Under the pieces are notes generated by a model. It was not told where the DNA came from, made no database searches, and worked only from the letters and a program-made list of their open reading frames with translations. The position numbers and the translations under genes are program-made. A DNA stretch of 64,000 bases from positions 1 to 64,000 of the forward strand of contig CAITKP010000063.1 of assembly GCA_903892995.1 (NCBI GenBank), given 5' to 3'. This stretch comes from an uncultured Campylobacterales bacterium. Its GTDB lineage: Bacteria; Campylobacterota; Campylobacteria; Campylobacterales; Sulfurimonadaceae. Below are positions 22,497 through 32,996 of this stretch, piece by piece. The stretch's first letter is position 1, and every line of letters starts with the position of its first letter.

Positions 22497-23269
22497 AACT
22501 GTATCAACCCGTCAATCGGTGAAGAGGCTGTTGCATAAGGACGTTTTGGAATGCGTCCTGCAAGGTAGCTTATGCGTCCTGCGATAACGGCGTGCTTCAT
22601 CGCTTCAGCCATGAGCATTGGGTCGTTTGCTTGTGCGATAGCAGTGTTTGTTAAAACGCCATCAGCCCCGAGTTCCATCGCATACGCTGCGTCACTCGCA
22701 CAGCCGATGCCCGCATCTACGATTACTGGTACTTTAATGGCATCGCGGATAAAAACTATGTTGTAAGGATTTTGTATCCCAAGACCACTGCCAATAGGTG
22801 CAGCCAGAGGCATCACAGCTGCTGCTCCTGCATCTTCAAGACGTTTTGCCATGATAGGGTCATCTGAGGTGTAAGCCATGATAGTAAAGCCCTCTCTAGC
22901 AAGAATTTCACACGCTTTTATGGTCTCTAAAACATCAGGATAAAGCGTTTTTTGAGTATCGCCAATCACTTCAAGTTTTATGAGATCGATTCCTGTTGCT
23001 TCACGTGTAAGACGAAAAGTTGTGATCGCTTCTTCAGCAGTTGTGCATCCAGCAGAGTTTGGCAAAAATTTTACATTTGTTCCTCTAAAAGTATCGCGAA
23101 GATTCTCTTTTGCAGGGTCTGTGATGTTCAAGCGACGTACAGCAACAGTTATAAGTTCACTTCCTGATGCTAAAGTAGCGATTTTTGTTGTTTCAAAATC
23201 TTTATATTTTCCACTTCCGACGATTAAACGGCTATCGAGTTCATAATTTCCAATTTTTAATTTATGCAT
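22493..23269 (-). CDS. thiG: Thiazole synthase
   Basis: [40 protein letters not shown]. Confidence 0.96.
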   Translation of the reverse strand: MHKLKIGNYELDSRLIVGSGKYKDFETTKIATLASGSELITVAVRRLNITDPAKENLRDTFRGTNVKFLPNSAGCTTAEEAITTFRLTREATGIDLIKLEVIGDTQKTLYPDVLETIKACEILAREGFTIMAYTSDDPIMAKRLEDAGAAAVMPLAAPIGSGLGIQNPYNIVFIRDAIKVPVIVDAGIGCASDAAYAMELGADGVLTNTAIAQANDPMLMAEAMKHAVIAGRISYLAGRIPKRPYATASSPIDGLIQF

Positions 23270-23319
23270 AAAAATCTATTCCTTATTTTGATATATTGAA
23301 GTTTATAGCATAAGCTATC

Positions 23320-23877
23320 TTATAATTTATATAAAATTTCTGCAATAGTTTGAGGTAACAGTTGATATTCAAGCTCTTTGATCTTACATGTAAAGCTTTG
23401 TAGTGTTTCATTTTCACTTTTTTCAAAACTTGCTTGCGCGATGATTTGGCCGCCATCAAGCTCTTCGTTAACGAAGTGAACACTGATTCCGCCTATGCTG
23501 TCTTCGCTTAAAAATGAGTCTTCAATCGCATTTGCACCTTTATGTTTTGGAAGCAAAGAGGGATGCAGGTTGATCGCTTTGATGTTTGTTGTAAAAATAG
23601 GTGTCAAAATCCGCATAAATCCTGCTAAAACAACTAAATCGGGATTATAGCTTTGGATAAGTTTTACGAGTTCTGCATCATAAGTCTCTCTTGAAGAGAA
23701 GTTTGTATGCTCTAAAATTTCACTTTTAATATGCTTAGCATCTAAGCCCTCAAGCCCTTTGGCACGGGCTTTATTGGTGATTGCACAAACCACTTCGCAT
23801 TGATGAGGATGAAGGGTGTCGATGATATTGTGGAGATTTTTTCCCTCTCCGCTAAAAAGGATGACAATTTTTTTCAA
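23320..23877 (-). CDS. purN: Phosphoribosylglycinamide formyltransferase
   Basis: LAGFMRIL, NLHPSLLPKHKGANAIEDS. Confidence 0.94.
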   Translation of the reverse strand: MKKIVILFSGEGKNLHNIIDTLHPHQCEVVCAITNKARAKGLEGLDAKHIKSEILEHTNFSSRETYDAELVKLIQSYNPDLVVLAGFMRILTPIFTTNIKAINLHPSLLPKHKGANAIEDSFLSEDSIGGISVHFVNEELDGGQIIAQASFEKSENETLQSFTCKIKELEYQLLPQTIAEILYKL

Positions 23878-25265
23878 AGAGTTTTTATTCCATTTATGAG
23901 GTCATTTGGAGAGAGCGAGAAGTTAGCTCCCTCATAGTTAAGAGCGAGTTTTGTATGTGCGAGCGAACCCGAGATTGCTGCATCAAGAGGAGCATAACCT
24001 TGCGCTAAAAGTGAAGCGACAAGCCCTGCTAAAACATCTCCGCTACCCCCTTTTGCTAAAACATTTGTTCCATGAGGATTTACAAATATTTGATTGTTTT
24101 GAGCTATAAGTACATTTGCACCTTTAAGAATTAAGACACTATTTGGGTGTTTTTTTGCGAAAAGTTCTGCATATTTAAAACGATTTTTTTGTAACTCATC
24201 CACTGAAATATGGGCAATATCGCTTACATGTAAGAGTTGTGTAAACTCTTTTGGATGGGGTGTTAGGATGATGTTTTCACGCACCAAAAGAGTGTTTATA
24301 AGCGGATGATAAAAGATATCTGCATCGAGTAAAAGCGGCAGAGTATTATTTAAAAAACTATCCAGTTCACTTTGGCTAAACTCTACGCCAAGACCCATTC
24401 CAAGGGCGAGTGCTGTGGTGTTTTTTGGAAGTTGATGCGAGAGCATAAGCTCTGTTGGAATTGTAAGATTTTCATTGCTCAAAAGTGTGACTAGGGCTAC
24501 TCCAAAACGAAATGCCGCAGATGCACACAGCACACTCGCTCCAAGTTTCTCTCCGCTTATGACGCCAAGATGCCCGAAACTCCCTTTATGTGAGTTTTGA
24601 ATCTCTCTTCTTGGGAGGTTCATATCTTGTAAATCGAGTAGTTTTACATTTGAGGGTTTTTCATAAACTTCACGTGCCACACCAAGATTTAAAACTTTGA
24701 TCACGCCGACTCTGTCTTTTGCACAATCGCTAAAAAGGGATTTTTTTAAAGCCCCCATCGTGAGTGTAAAATCAGCTCTAAAACTTTGTTCATCGCAGAT
24801 TCCATTTTCATATAAACCTGTTGGAATATCACAAGCTATTTTTACGCCATTAAAGGCATTTAAAGTGCTTACATGTAAGCTTGTTTTCTCATCTAAAGCA
24901 CGACTGAGACCAGTTCCAAAAAGAGCATCTACAATGATATCTGCTTCGCAAATTTGATCAATAATGCTTACATGTAAGCGTTGAATGCGTTCATATTGGA
25001 GTTTTGCCATAGGGCTTGAGGGAGGCCTCTGAAGAAAAAGTTTTACATGAAAATCTTTGTGCAGTAAACGCGCCAAAGCCATTCCATCAGCGCCATTGTT
25101 GCCAGAGCCACAACAGATCAAAACATCTTTACATGTAGGAAAGTTTTGAGTTATAAAATCAGCCATTCCATCGGCTGCATGCTCCATCAAAATATCTTCA
25201 CAAAGCAGTAGTTCATCATAGCAACGCTGATCTAAACTACCAACTTCATCGAAAATATTTTGCAT
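23874..25265 (-). CDS. nnr: Bifunctional NAD(P)H-hydrate epimerase/dehydratase
   Basis: CGSGNNGADGMALARLL and NVLAKGGSGDVLAGLVASLLAQG. Confidence 0.93.
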   Translation of the reverse strand: MQNIFDEVGSLDQRCYDELLLCEDILMEHAADGMADFITQNFPTCKDVLICCGSGNNGADGMALARLLHKDFHVKLFLQRPPSSPMAKLQYERIQRLHVSIIDQICEADIIVDALFGTGLSRALDEKTSLHVSTLNAFNGVKIACDIPTGLYENGICDEQSFRADFTLTMGALKKSLFSDCAKDRVGVIKVLNLGVAREVYEKPSNVKLLDLQDMNLPRREIQNSHKGSFGHLGVISGEKLGASVLCASAAFRFGVALVTLLSNENLTIPTELMLSHQLPKNTTALALGMGLGVEFSQSELDSFLNNTLPLLLDADIFYHPLINTLLVRENIILTPHPKEFTQLLHVSDIAHISVDELQKNRFKYAELFAKKHPNSVLILKGANVLIAQNNQIFVNPHGTNVLAKGGSGDVLAGLVASLLAQGYAPLDAAISGSLAHTKLALNYEGANFSLSPNDLINGIKTL

Positions 25266-25267
25266 TT

Positions 25268-26002
25268 TTACTCTTCCATAAGATATTCGTTGATGGTTAC
25301 CATACTTGTTTTGATATCATTGAAAAGAAGGGTTCTGTTCGCTGTTCTTTGTTGAAATAGAAACTGATTTTTTTGTAATGTTTTTAAAACAGCCGTATTG
25401 TAGTAATCAAGATTTGAACTTTTTCCGACAAATAAAAATGTGAAAAGCAGTTTGAGTTGAGCATTTTCAAAAGTTTGGTGCGGTTGTGTTAAAAATGTAA
25501 TCCCATATTTTTTAAGATTGAAGAGACTTAACATGTAAAGTAAAAAATCCTCAAAACGTGTATAAAATCCATTGAGATTTGCGATATCGTGGAAAAAGTA
25601 GTAGTAATTTTCCAAGAGTTCTGGCAGTTGAAGTGTTTGGGTTAACTTACTTTTGATATCTTTTTTTGTTGCAAAAAAGTTTGGATTGACCGCCATATAG
25701 ATATGTTTTTTCTCTTTAATAAGCGCTTGAAACTCTTCTAAAAAACTTTCTGTTTCATCATATTGAATGTAGTTGAAATGCTCATCTTTATAACGAAGTT
25801 CTATCTCATCTGCATGAGAATTTGAAAAATCTAAATAGAGTGTAGCTACATTGTTGTCAATAGCATAATTTCTGATTCTACAAGCTAAATTGGTCTTTCC
25901 AGAGCCCTCTTCACCCAAAATAAGAGTGTTCGTTGTAAGTACTCTTGGCTTTAATTTTAATGAATCGATACTATTTTCATAAGTTCCTATTAAATCTCTC
26001 AT
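25268..26002 (-). CDS. P-loop ATP-binding protein of unknown function
   Basis: Walker A GEEGSGKT. Confidence 0.65.
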   Translation of the reverse strand: MRDLIGTYENSIDSLKLKPRVLTTNTLILGEEGSGKTNLACRIRNYAIDNNVATLYLDFSNSHADEIELRYKDEHFNYIQYDETESFLEEFQALIKEKKHIYMAVNPNFFATKKDIKSKLTQTLQLPELLENYYYFFHDIANLNGFYTRFEDFLLYMLSLFNLKKYGITFLTQPHQTFENAQLKLLFTFLFVGKSSNLDYYNTAVLKTLQKNQFLFQQRTANRTLLFNDIKTSMVTINEYLMEE

Positions 26003-26073
26003 TATCTCTCTCCGACAATTTTATTTTATAGGTGCATTATACCAAATGCAGATAAAAAAGGTATAATCACAAT

Positions 26074-27036
26074 ATGAATTATAAAGAGATCGCACAACAA
26101 ACTTTAGAGATAGAAGCGAAAGCTTTGATGGATGCTGCAAAGGGCATGGATGATGTTTTTGACAGAGCTGTCGAAATCGTACTCGCATGCCGTGGAAAGC
26201 TCGTTATTACGGGCGTAGGGAAATCTGGATTGATCGGTGCCAAGATGGCTGCAACTTTTGCATCAACTGGTACACCGAGCTTCTTTTTACATCCTACTGA
26301 AGCACTTCACGGTGACCTTGGAATGATAGGCAAAGATGATGTTGTGATCGCTATTAGTTATAGTGGAGAGAGCGAAGAATTAGGCGCAATTTTACCTCAT
26401 GTAAAGCGCTTTAACGTGCCACTTATCGGCATGACAAAAAATCCTCTTTCCACACTTGGTAGATACAGTGATTTAGTGATTCCTGTAGTTGTTGAGAAAG
26501 AAGCATGTCCCTTAGACATCGCGCCGACAAGTTCGACAACTCTGACGTTAGCACTTGGCGATGCTTTGGCAGTTTGCTTGATGAGAGCTAGAAATTTTCA
26601 AAAAAGTGATTTTGCTTCTTTTCACCCAGGTGGATCGTTGGGCAAAAAACTGTTTGTAAAAGTGGGCGATTTGATGAGAAAAGAGGATCTGCCTTTTGTG
26701 AGTCTAAATACAGCGATCAAAGAGGCAATACTCAAAATCAGCGAAGGGCGCTTAGGGACAGTTTTGATCGTAGATGATGAAAAAAAACTGCTTGGAATTT
26801 TGAGCGATGGCGATGTAAGACGTGCGCTTTTAAGAGATGATTTTTCTCTTGAAGCACCCGTTGGCGAGTATGCTACATTAAATCCATTTGTGATAGATAA
26901 CAAAGAGATGCTCGCGAGTGAAGCTTTGGGTATGATTGAAGCAAGGAAGATACAGCTTGTCGTTATAACAGACAAGACTGCGAAGGTAGAGGGCGTACTG
27001 CATATTCATACGCTTGTAGAAAAGGGTATATCGTGA
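26074..27036 (+). CDS. kdsD: KpsF/GutQ-type arabinose-5-phosphate isomerase
   Basis: SIS domain GVGKSGLIGAKMAATFASTGTPSFFLHPTEALHGDLG plus CBS pair. Confidence 0.95.
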   Translation: MNYKEIAQQTLEIEAKALMDAAKGMDDVFDRAVEIVLACRGKLVITGVGKSGLIGAKMAATFASTGTPSFFLHPTEALHGDLGMIGKDDVVIAISYSGESEELGAILPHVKRFNVPLIGMTKNPLSTLGRYSDLVIPVVVEKEACPLDIAPTSSTTLTLALGDALAVCLMRARNFQKSDFASFHPGGSLGKKLFVKVGDLMRKEDLPFVSLNTAIKEAILKISEGRLGTVLIVDDEKKLLGILSDGDVRRALLRDDFSLEAPVGEYATLNPFVIDNKEMLASEALGMIEARKIQLVVITDKTAKVEGVLHIHTLVEKGIS

Positions 27037-27977
27037 TGAGATTAAACAAGTTTATAGCACACTATTCAAGCTATTCAAGACGAGAAGCAGATAAGGCGAT
27101 AGAAGCTGGCTATGTAAGAGTTGATGGAGAAGTTGAGATAAATCCCGCAACGCAAGTGGATGAGAAATACTCAAAAGTCTCAATAAGCGGAAAAAAAGTG
27201 ACTCCAAGCGAGCAATATACTGTTATTGCCTACAACAAAGAGAAGGGTGAATTGGTCACAAAAACTGATCCAAGAGGAAGAAAAACTATCTACGATACGC
27301 TTCCAAGTAAATATAAACATTTCATTCCAATCGGGCGTTTGGATTATGCAACAGAGGGATTGCTTCTTTTAACAGATGCTTCTCGCGTGGCAACTGCTTT
27401 GATGACTTCGAGTATGGAGCGTGTGTATCGCGTCAAAGTAAAAGGTGAAATCACCGAAGCGATAGAAACCGCTATGAAAAATGGTCTTGAACTCGAAGAT
27501 GCTTCGCAGGGTGCGCATGAACTTAGTGAAATAGGTTCGATGAATTTTGCTCCTTTTTATGCATATAAAATCATCAAAAGTACACCGATGTATTCGATAC
27601 TCAAGATTGCAATCGGCGAGGGACAAAACCGTGAAGTAAGACGCTTTTTCGCACACTTTGAGCGAGAGGTTGTTGATTTAAAACGCCTTAGTTTTGGGGG
27701 AATCGAGCTTAACAACCTTCCAAACGGCAAGGTGAGATTTCTTACAAGAAGCGAGTATGGGCACTTGTATGATTTCATGAAGCACCATGATCGAGAAGAG
27801 AAAGAGAAAGCACCAAAAACAAAAACTCCAAAAACTGAGTTTAAAGAGGAAAAATCTTCCAAAAAAGAGTTTAAAAAAGATTTCAAATCCAAAGACTCAA
27901 ACAATAAAGAACCAAATAAAAAAGATAAATATGGTAAAAAAGATCTAAAAAATTCAAAAAAAGGACCAAGAAAATGA
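27033..27977 (+). CDS. rRNA pseudouridine synthase (RluB/RsuA family)
   Basis: S4 domain; GRLDYATEGLLLLT; GQNREVRR; Lys-rich tail. Confidence 0.92.
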   Translation: MMRLNKFIAHYSSYSRREADKAIEAGYVRVDGEVEINPATQVDEKYSKVSISGKKVTPSEQYTVIAYNKEKGELVTKTDPRGRKTIYDTLPSKYKHFIPIGRLDYATEGLLLLTDASRVATALMTSSMERVYRVKVKGEITEAIETAMKNGLELEDASQGAHELSEIGSMNFAPFYAYKIIKSTPMYSILKIAIGEGQNREVRRFFAHFEREVVDLKRLSFGGIELNNLPNGKVRFLTRSEYGHLYDFMKHHDREEKEKAPKTKTPKTEFKEEKSSKKEFKKDFKSKDSNNKEPNKKDKYGKKDLKNSKKGPRK

Positions 27978-28372
27978 AAAAAATGAAGTTTCCCACAAGT
28001 CATAAAACACAATTGATGGACATAAGCAAAGAGGTTGGTGAAGAGGTTATAAAATCAGGCGTTAAAGATGGTATTTGTGTAGTTTTTACTCCACATACAA
28101 CAGCAAGCATCTTTATGTTTGAAAACCAAGATCCAGCACTTCGCCGTGATCTTTTAAATGGTTTGAGCCGTGTTGCACCGATGGATATTGAGTACCAACA
28201 TACTGGTGCAAATGCCGCAGCACACCTTAAAAGTTCTCGTATGGGAAACTCAGTTACGATTCCAGTTGTGAACGCAAAACTCACACTTGGAAAATGGCAA
28301 GGTGTCTTTTTTGGAGAGTTTGATGGTCCTCGCCAAGCTCGTGAAGTTTATATCAAGATTATCGCTGGATAA
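27974..28372 (+). CDS. YjbQ/UPF0047 family protein
   Basis: FTPHTTASIFMFENQDPALRRD, HLKSSRMGNSVTIPV. Confidence 0.9.
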   Translation: MKKMKFPTSHKTQLMDISKEVGEEVIKSGVKDGICVVFTPHTTASIFMFENQDPALRRDLLNGLSRVAPMDIEYQHTGANAAAHLKSSRMGNSVTIPVVNAKLTLGKWQGVFFGEFDGPRQAREVYIKIIAG

Positions 28373-29550
28373 TGGATTTTACCCATCATTTTCGACCAAA
28401 AAATTTTGATGAGATTGTGGGACAATCCCATTTAGTCTCTCAAGATGCTCCACTTCGCCGTTTATGTGAAAATGGCTCTCTTGGGCATAGCTTTTTTTAT
28501 GGCACTCCTGGAAGTGGCAAAACTTCGCTCTCTCGTGTTATCGCAAATGTGATGCAACTTCCTTTTTATGAATTTAACGCAACCTCTCTCAAAGTAGAAC
28601 AACTTCGTAAAATCTTTGATCAATATGAAAATACTCTTCAGCGACCGCTTGTTTTTATTGATGAAGTGCATCGTCTTGCCAAAAATCAGCAGGAAGTGCT
28701 TTTGCCAGTGATGGAAAAAAACTCTATTTTACTTATTGGTGCTTCTACTGAAAATCCATTTTTCTCTCTTACTTCGGCAATGCGTTCACGCTCTATGCTT
28801 TTTGAACTTAAAAGAATATCAGCGCAAGAGATGAATATACTTTTAGATAAAGCGCTTACATGTAAAGGGCACTTTGCATGTGCCGATGATGCGCGAGAGT
28901 ATTTGATTGTGAGTTCAAATGGCGATGCACGGGCGATGTTGAAGCTTTTAGAGTTTGCCTCAGCTCTCTCAACAGAGATAACACTAGAACTTTTAAAATC
29001 GCTTCGTCCAACGGCTCAAAATGATGGAAGCAGTGATGCTACTGTGCATTATGACCTTATCAGTGCGCTTATAAAATCGATTCGTGGAAGTGATGCGGAT
29101 GCGGCGATATACTATCTTGCACGACTTATTAAAGCGGGAGAATCTGCTGATTTTATCGCACGCCGTTTAGTAATACTTGCAAGTGAAGATGTAGGAAATG
29201 CTAATCCTCAAGCGCTTACTCTTACTACTTCTGCGATGAGTTCAGTTGCAAAGATCGGCTATCCAGAAGCACGCATCATCTTGGCGCAAGCAGTCGTTTA
29301 TTTGTGTGCTTCACCCAAATCAAATAGCGCGTACAATGCTATAAATAGTGCTTTAAAAGCGGTCGAAGAGGGTGTGATTTTAGAAATCCCAAAAAATATA
29401 CAGCAGAATAATAAAGGGTATTTATATCCACACGATTTTGGCGGTTATGTAAAACAGCAATACTTAACAAAAAATTTGAAGTTTGTAGAGTTAAAAGATA
29501 TCGGTTATGAGAAAAAGATGAAAGAGTGGATGGAGATTATAAAATCTTAA
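28372..29550 (+). CDS. rarA: Replication-associated recombination AAA+ ATPase
   Basis: RPKNFDEIVGQSHL, YGTPGSGKTSL, FIDEVHR. Confidence 0.95.
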   Translation: MDFTHHFRPKNFDEIVGQSHLVSQDAPLRRLCENGSLGHSFFYGTPGSGKTSLSRVIANVMQLPFYEFNATSLKVEQLRKIFDQYENTLQRPLVFIDEVHRLAKNQQEVLLPVMEKNSILLIGASTENPFFSLTSAMRSRSMLFELKRISAQEMNILLDKALTCKGHFACADDAREYLIVSSNGDARAMLKLLEFASALSTEITLELLKSLRPTAQNDGSSDATVHYDLISALIKSIRGSDADAAIYYLARLIKAGESADFIARRLVILASEDVGNANPQALTLTTSAMSSVAKIGYPEARIILAQAVVYLCASPKSNSAYNAINSALKAVEEGVILEIPKNIQQNNKGYLYPHDFGGYVKQQYLTKNLKFVELKDIGYEKKMKEWMEIIKS

Positions 29551-29605
29551 GAGTAAATTTTTTTGAACTCTTAAAAACGAAGTTTTTATAGCTTTAGGGG
29601 GTTGT

Positions 29606-29652
29606 AGGGACAAATGTCCCTGCCACTAAAACGGACTTTGTTCGTTTTAGTG
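29606..29652. terminator. Twin hairpins between convergent rarA and rplT
   Basis: AGGGAC-AAAT-GTCCCT (29606-29621) and CACTAAAACG/CGTTTTAGTG (29624-29633/29643-29652). Confidence 0.7.
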
Positions 29653-29660
29653 TATAACTT

Positions 29661-30014
29661 TTATAGTGCCGCTTTAGCAGAAGCTGCAACTGCGCTAAAC
29701 GCTGCTGCATCATTCATCGCCATATCAGCAAGAATTTTACGGTCAAGCTCGATGCCAGCTTTTTTGAGACCATTGATGAAAGATGAATAGTTGATGTCAT
29801 TTAAACGACATGCTGCATTGATACGAACGATCCATAAACGACGGAATTCGCGTTTATTTTGTTTACGGTCACGGAAACCATAGTACAATGAACGTTCAAC
29901 TTGCTCTTTTGCTTTACGGTAGTGTTTACGACGACCACTGTAGAAACCTTTTGCAAGTTTTAATATTTTTTTGTGACGTGCTCTACGCACAGTACCAGTT
30001 TTTACTCTTGGCAT
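29661..30014 (-). CDS. rplT: 50S ribosomal protein L20
   Basis: [30 protein letters not shown]. Confidence 0.97.
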   Translation of the reverse strand: MPRVKTGTVRRARHKKILKLAKGFYSGRRKHYRKAKEQVERSLYYGFRDRKQNKREFRRLWIVRINAACRLNDINYSSFINGLKKAGIELDRKILADMAMNDAAAFSAVAASAKAAL

Positions 30015-30116
30015 ATTATTTTCCTTTTCTTTACCCAATCAGCATTTTGCGATAGGTGCCACTCTTTGTTGGTGGACTTGCCCACGTTGTATGTGGAGAT
30101 GTAAGAACGCTTAAAA

Positions 30117-30308
30117 TTAAGCGATCATTGCCTTAATATTTTTTTCGTCAACTTTTGCTACCACTTTTGGTGTATTTTGTTTACGACGAGTACCTGCATC
30201 TTGTTTTGTCAAGATATGGCTTCTAAACGCTGTTCCACGTTTAACTGTACCATTTTTCTTGAATTTAAAACGCTTAACAGCGCCTTTTACCGATTTCATC
30301 TTTGGCAT
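30117..30308 (-). CDS. rpmI: 50S ribosomal protein L35
   Basis: MPKMKSVKGAVKRFKFKKNGTVKRG. Confidence 0.96.
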   Translation of the reverse strand: MPKMKSVKGAVKRFKFKKNGTVKRGTAFRSHILTKQDAGTRRKQNTPKVVAKVDEKNIKAMIA

Positions 30309-30462
30309 CTGGCTCTCCTTTTGTAAAATTCTAAAAGCTGTAAAAACAGACTTTAAGGGCGAAAGTATATCTAAAAAAAGGGAAAAAAAGAAATAGATTT
30401 TATGCCCTTTTGACAATAGTTGAAGTAAAATGTATAAAAAGATTTTAGAATTAGGATGAGAT

Positions 30463-31800
30463 ATGGAAGTTCAAAACATCATGGAAGTCGCTACAAAGGA
30501 TGTGTTGACAATTTCTGAAGATGAATTGGTCACAACAGCGATTACAAAGATGTATGAACATAACCATAGAGATATTGTAATTCTGACAAAAAATCGTAAA
30601 AAATATGGGATGCTCAGTACGGTTGATCTTATTAAGATGAAAAAAGAGGGATTTGATTTTGATTGTTCTATCTCTTCGATTCCTATACGCCATATAGAAA
30701 CTATTACAAAAAAAGCAACTGTTTTAGATGCTTTGAGTATGATAAAAAGTTTTAATTGCCCTATCTGTGTTGTTGATGAAGGCAATGATTTGTGTGGATT
30801 TGTTTCTTATCATGATATTGTTTCATCGATTGATCCGAGTGTAATGTTAGAACGCAGGATGGTTGGAGAGTTCTTAATAGCAGCAGAGCCTAAAAAAGCT
30901 TCCCAAGAGAGCTCTTTATGCGATATTTTAGGGATGTTAGATCAGCGTATTTATGATTGTGTCATTTTGACTGATGATGAGAATAGATCCGTTGGTATCA
31001 TCACGACAAAGGATGTCGTAAAGTTTTTTCAACACAATACTGACATGAAACAAAAAGCTAAAGAGTTTATGGTTCAACCACTTTTAACAATTAGCTATAG
31101 CACTTCGATTAAAGAGGCTTTGAGTTTTATAACTGATAAACATTTTAAAAGACTTATTATCGCTGATGACAATGGCAATGTCATAGGTCAAATAACTCAA
31201 GAAGATCTTTTGGCTAAGATCTATTCTCGCTGGGCAAGTATTATGAAAAGCAGTCATAATGAGCTTGAAGAGATCAATAGAATACTCAATGAAAAAGCCT
31301 CAGAATATGAGCTAATGTCTGTCACCGATTCTTTGACAAGTATCTATAATAGAGGAAAATTTGAAGTAGAACTTCACAAAGAGATCCATCGTGTGACGCG
31401 TTATAAAACAGATATGTTTTCATTGGTCTTTTTTGATATCGATAATTTTAAAAGGATCAATGATACATATGGACATATCACAGGAGACAAGGTCTTAAAA
31501 ATCATCACAGGACTACTCAAAGAGTCTTTAAGACTTACAGATGTATTTGCTCGTTGGGGTGGAGAAGAGTTCGCAATCATTATGTCGCATACTTCTTTGG
31601 AAGAAGCATCTTATGTCGCAGAAAAACTGCGTAAAAAGATTGAACAACAGCATATTGAAGAGGTTGGAACTGTTACATGTAGCTTTGGTGTAAGTGAATT
31701 TATTCATGGAGACAGTATTCAATCGCTTATGTTACGAGTAGATAACTACATGTACGAGGCTAAAAAACAGGGCAAAAATAGAGTAGTCACTTCTCTTTAA
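30463..31800 (+). CDS. Multi-CBS-domain GGDEF protein (diguanylate cyclase)
   Basis: Repeated CBS-like segments; SLTSIYNRGKFE; RWGGEEFAII. Confidence 0.9.
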   Translation: MEVQNIMEVATKDVLTISEDELVTTAITKMYEHNHRDIVILTKNRKKYGMLSTVDLIKMKKEGFDFDCSISSIPIRHIETITKKATVLDALSMIKSFNCPICVVDEGNDLCGFVSYHDIVSSIDPSVMLERRMVGEFLIAAEPKKASQESSLCDILGMLDQRIYDCVILTDDENRSVGIITTKDVVKFFQHNTDMKQKAKEFMVQPLLTISYSTSIKEALSFITDKHFKRLIIADDNGNVIGQITQEDLLAKIYSRWASIMKSSHNELEEINRILNEKASEYELMSVTDSLTSIYNRGKFEVELHKEIHRVTRYKTDMFSLVFFDIDNFKRINDTYGHITGDKVLKIITGLLKESLRLTDVFARWGGEEFAIIMSHTSLEEASYVAEKLRKKIEQQHIEEVGTVTCSFGVSEFIHGDSIQSLMLRVDNYMYEAKKQGKNRVVTSL

Positions 31801-32414
31801 TCCCTCTTGTGCAAGTCGCGTCTTTTCATCCAAAAGATTACCAAAGAAACAACTGCTCCGATTGCATCGCTGAGCATATCTTTTTGAGCATCCCAGATAT
31901 CTCCTTGAGAACCTAGAAACTCTAAGCCAGCTTCTGGGTTCATATTGACCGCGTAGATCCACTCAAATATCTCATATAATGAAGCCACACTTAAAATAAA
32001 AAATAAACCAAAAATAGTTGCTAAAAGTGGAGTTGCCCATTTTTTTCGTGTAAGGAGTTCTGCAGCAGCATAGGCGTAAAGTCCGATAGAAAAATGAGCA
32101 AGTCTATCAAAATTGTTTCTTTGAAAGTCAAAAAGATCGGTAATAAAATCAAAAGGAACATTTGCAAAAGTATAGTATCCCCCAACAGTGTGTAAAAACA
32201 TCCAAAGCGACATAAGTGTGTATGCCGTATTACTAAATCTAAATTTTTTAAAAGTAGCGATAAAAAGAGCAAATACGATCAAAATAGGGGTATCTTCAGC
32301 GATCCAGTCCACTCTGTCATGTGGATGAATACCTAAAACAATAAAAAAAGCAAGAAAGATAGCTGCGAGAAAATAGGGATAGAATCTAAAAAATGTTGTA
32401 GCTATCTCTCTCAT
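31797..32414 (-). CDS. DUF2238/YjdF family membrane protein
   Basis: HFSIGLYAYAAAELLTRK; GSQGDIWDAQKDMLSDAIGA. Confidence 0.85.
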   Translation of the reverse strand: MREIATTFFRFYPYFLAAIFLAFFIVLGIHPHDRVDWIAEDTPILIVFALFIATFKKFRFSNTAYTLMSLWMFLHTVGGYYTFANVPFDFITDLFDFQRNNFDRLAHFSIGLYAYAAAELLTRKKWATPLLATIFGLFFILSVASLYEIFEWIYAVNMNPEAGLEFLGSQGDIWDAQKDMLSDAIGAVVSLVIFWMKRRDLHKRD

Positions 32415-32502
32415 GATGTTACCTTTTGTAGGATGAATTTCACTTATATTTTATCAGATATAGTAAAAATTAATAGAATTTTTATTACTATAAAAGAAAA
32501 AA

Positions 32503-32955
32503 ATGGGGAATTGCATGGAACTAAAAATTACAGATGGTGAACTTGGCGTTCGTCCTCCAGTTACAAAGCCACATCCTGGTTTTTTTGTTCAAGTAGGCGA
32601 AGAGAGATTTAGAAAGCTTGTAGATGATCATTATGAAATGATTCGTAACAGCGATATTGCCTTTTTATTCCCTGTTTTTGATGAAGAGGAGTTTTCACAA
32701 GCAAAGAAAAATGCAGCGGACTTTTTTATTCAGATTTGTGGCGGGCATGCTTATTTTGCAGAGAATCGCGGTGAACCGAGAATGGTAGGCCGTCATGCAC
32801 CGTTTCGCATTGATGAAAAAGCAAGAAGAAGATGGTTGGAATTTTACGCACAGCTTTTACCAAAACTAGAAGATGAGGGTGTAAGTGCAGAATATATCAA
32901 ATCTTTTTGGGATTATATTGATATCTTTTCTACTTGGATGATTAATACAAAATAA
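32503..32955 (+). CDS. Globin-like protein (truncated haemoglobin family)
   Basis: FFIQICGGHAYFAENRGEPRMVGRHAPFRI. Confidence 0.8.
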   Translation: MGNCMELKITDGELGVRPPVTKPHPGFFVQVGEERFRKLVDDHYEMIRNSDIAFLFPVFDEEEFSQAKKNAADFFIQICGGHAYFAENRGEPRMVGRHAPFRIDEKARRRWLEFYAQLLPKLEDEGVSAEYIKSFWDYIDIFSTWMINTK

Positions 32956-32996
32956 AGGGGTTACCCCACTCAAGGGTGCTTACGCATGTAAGCCCT

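Noticed and set aside
32956-32996. Additional copy of the palindrome at CTTACGCATGTAAG
   Set aside because: Contains a 2-nt insertion relative to the motif; treated as a terminator hairpin variant and not counted.
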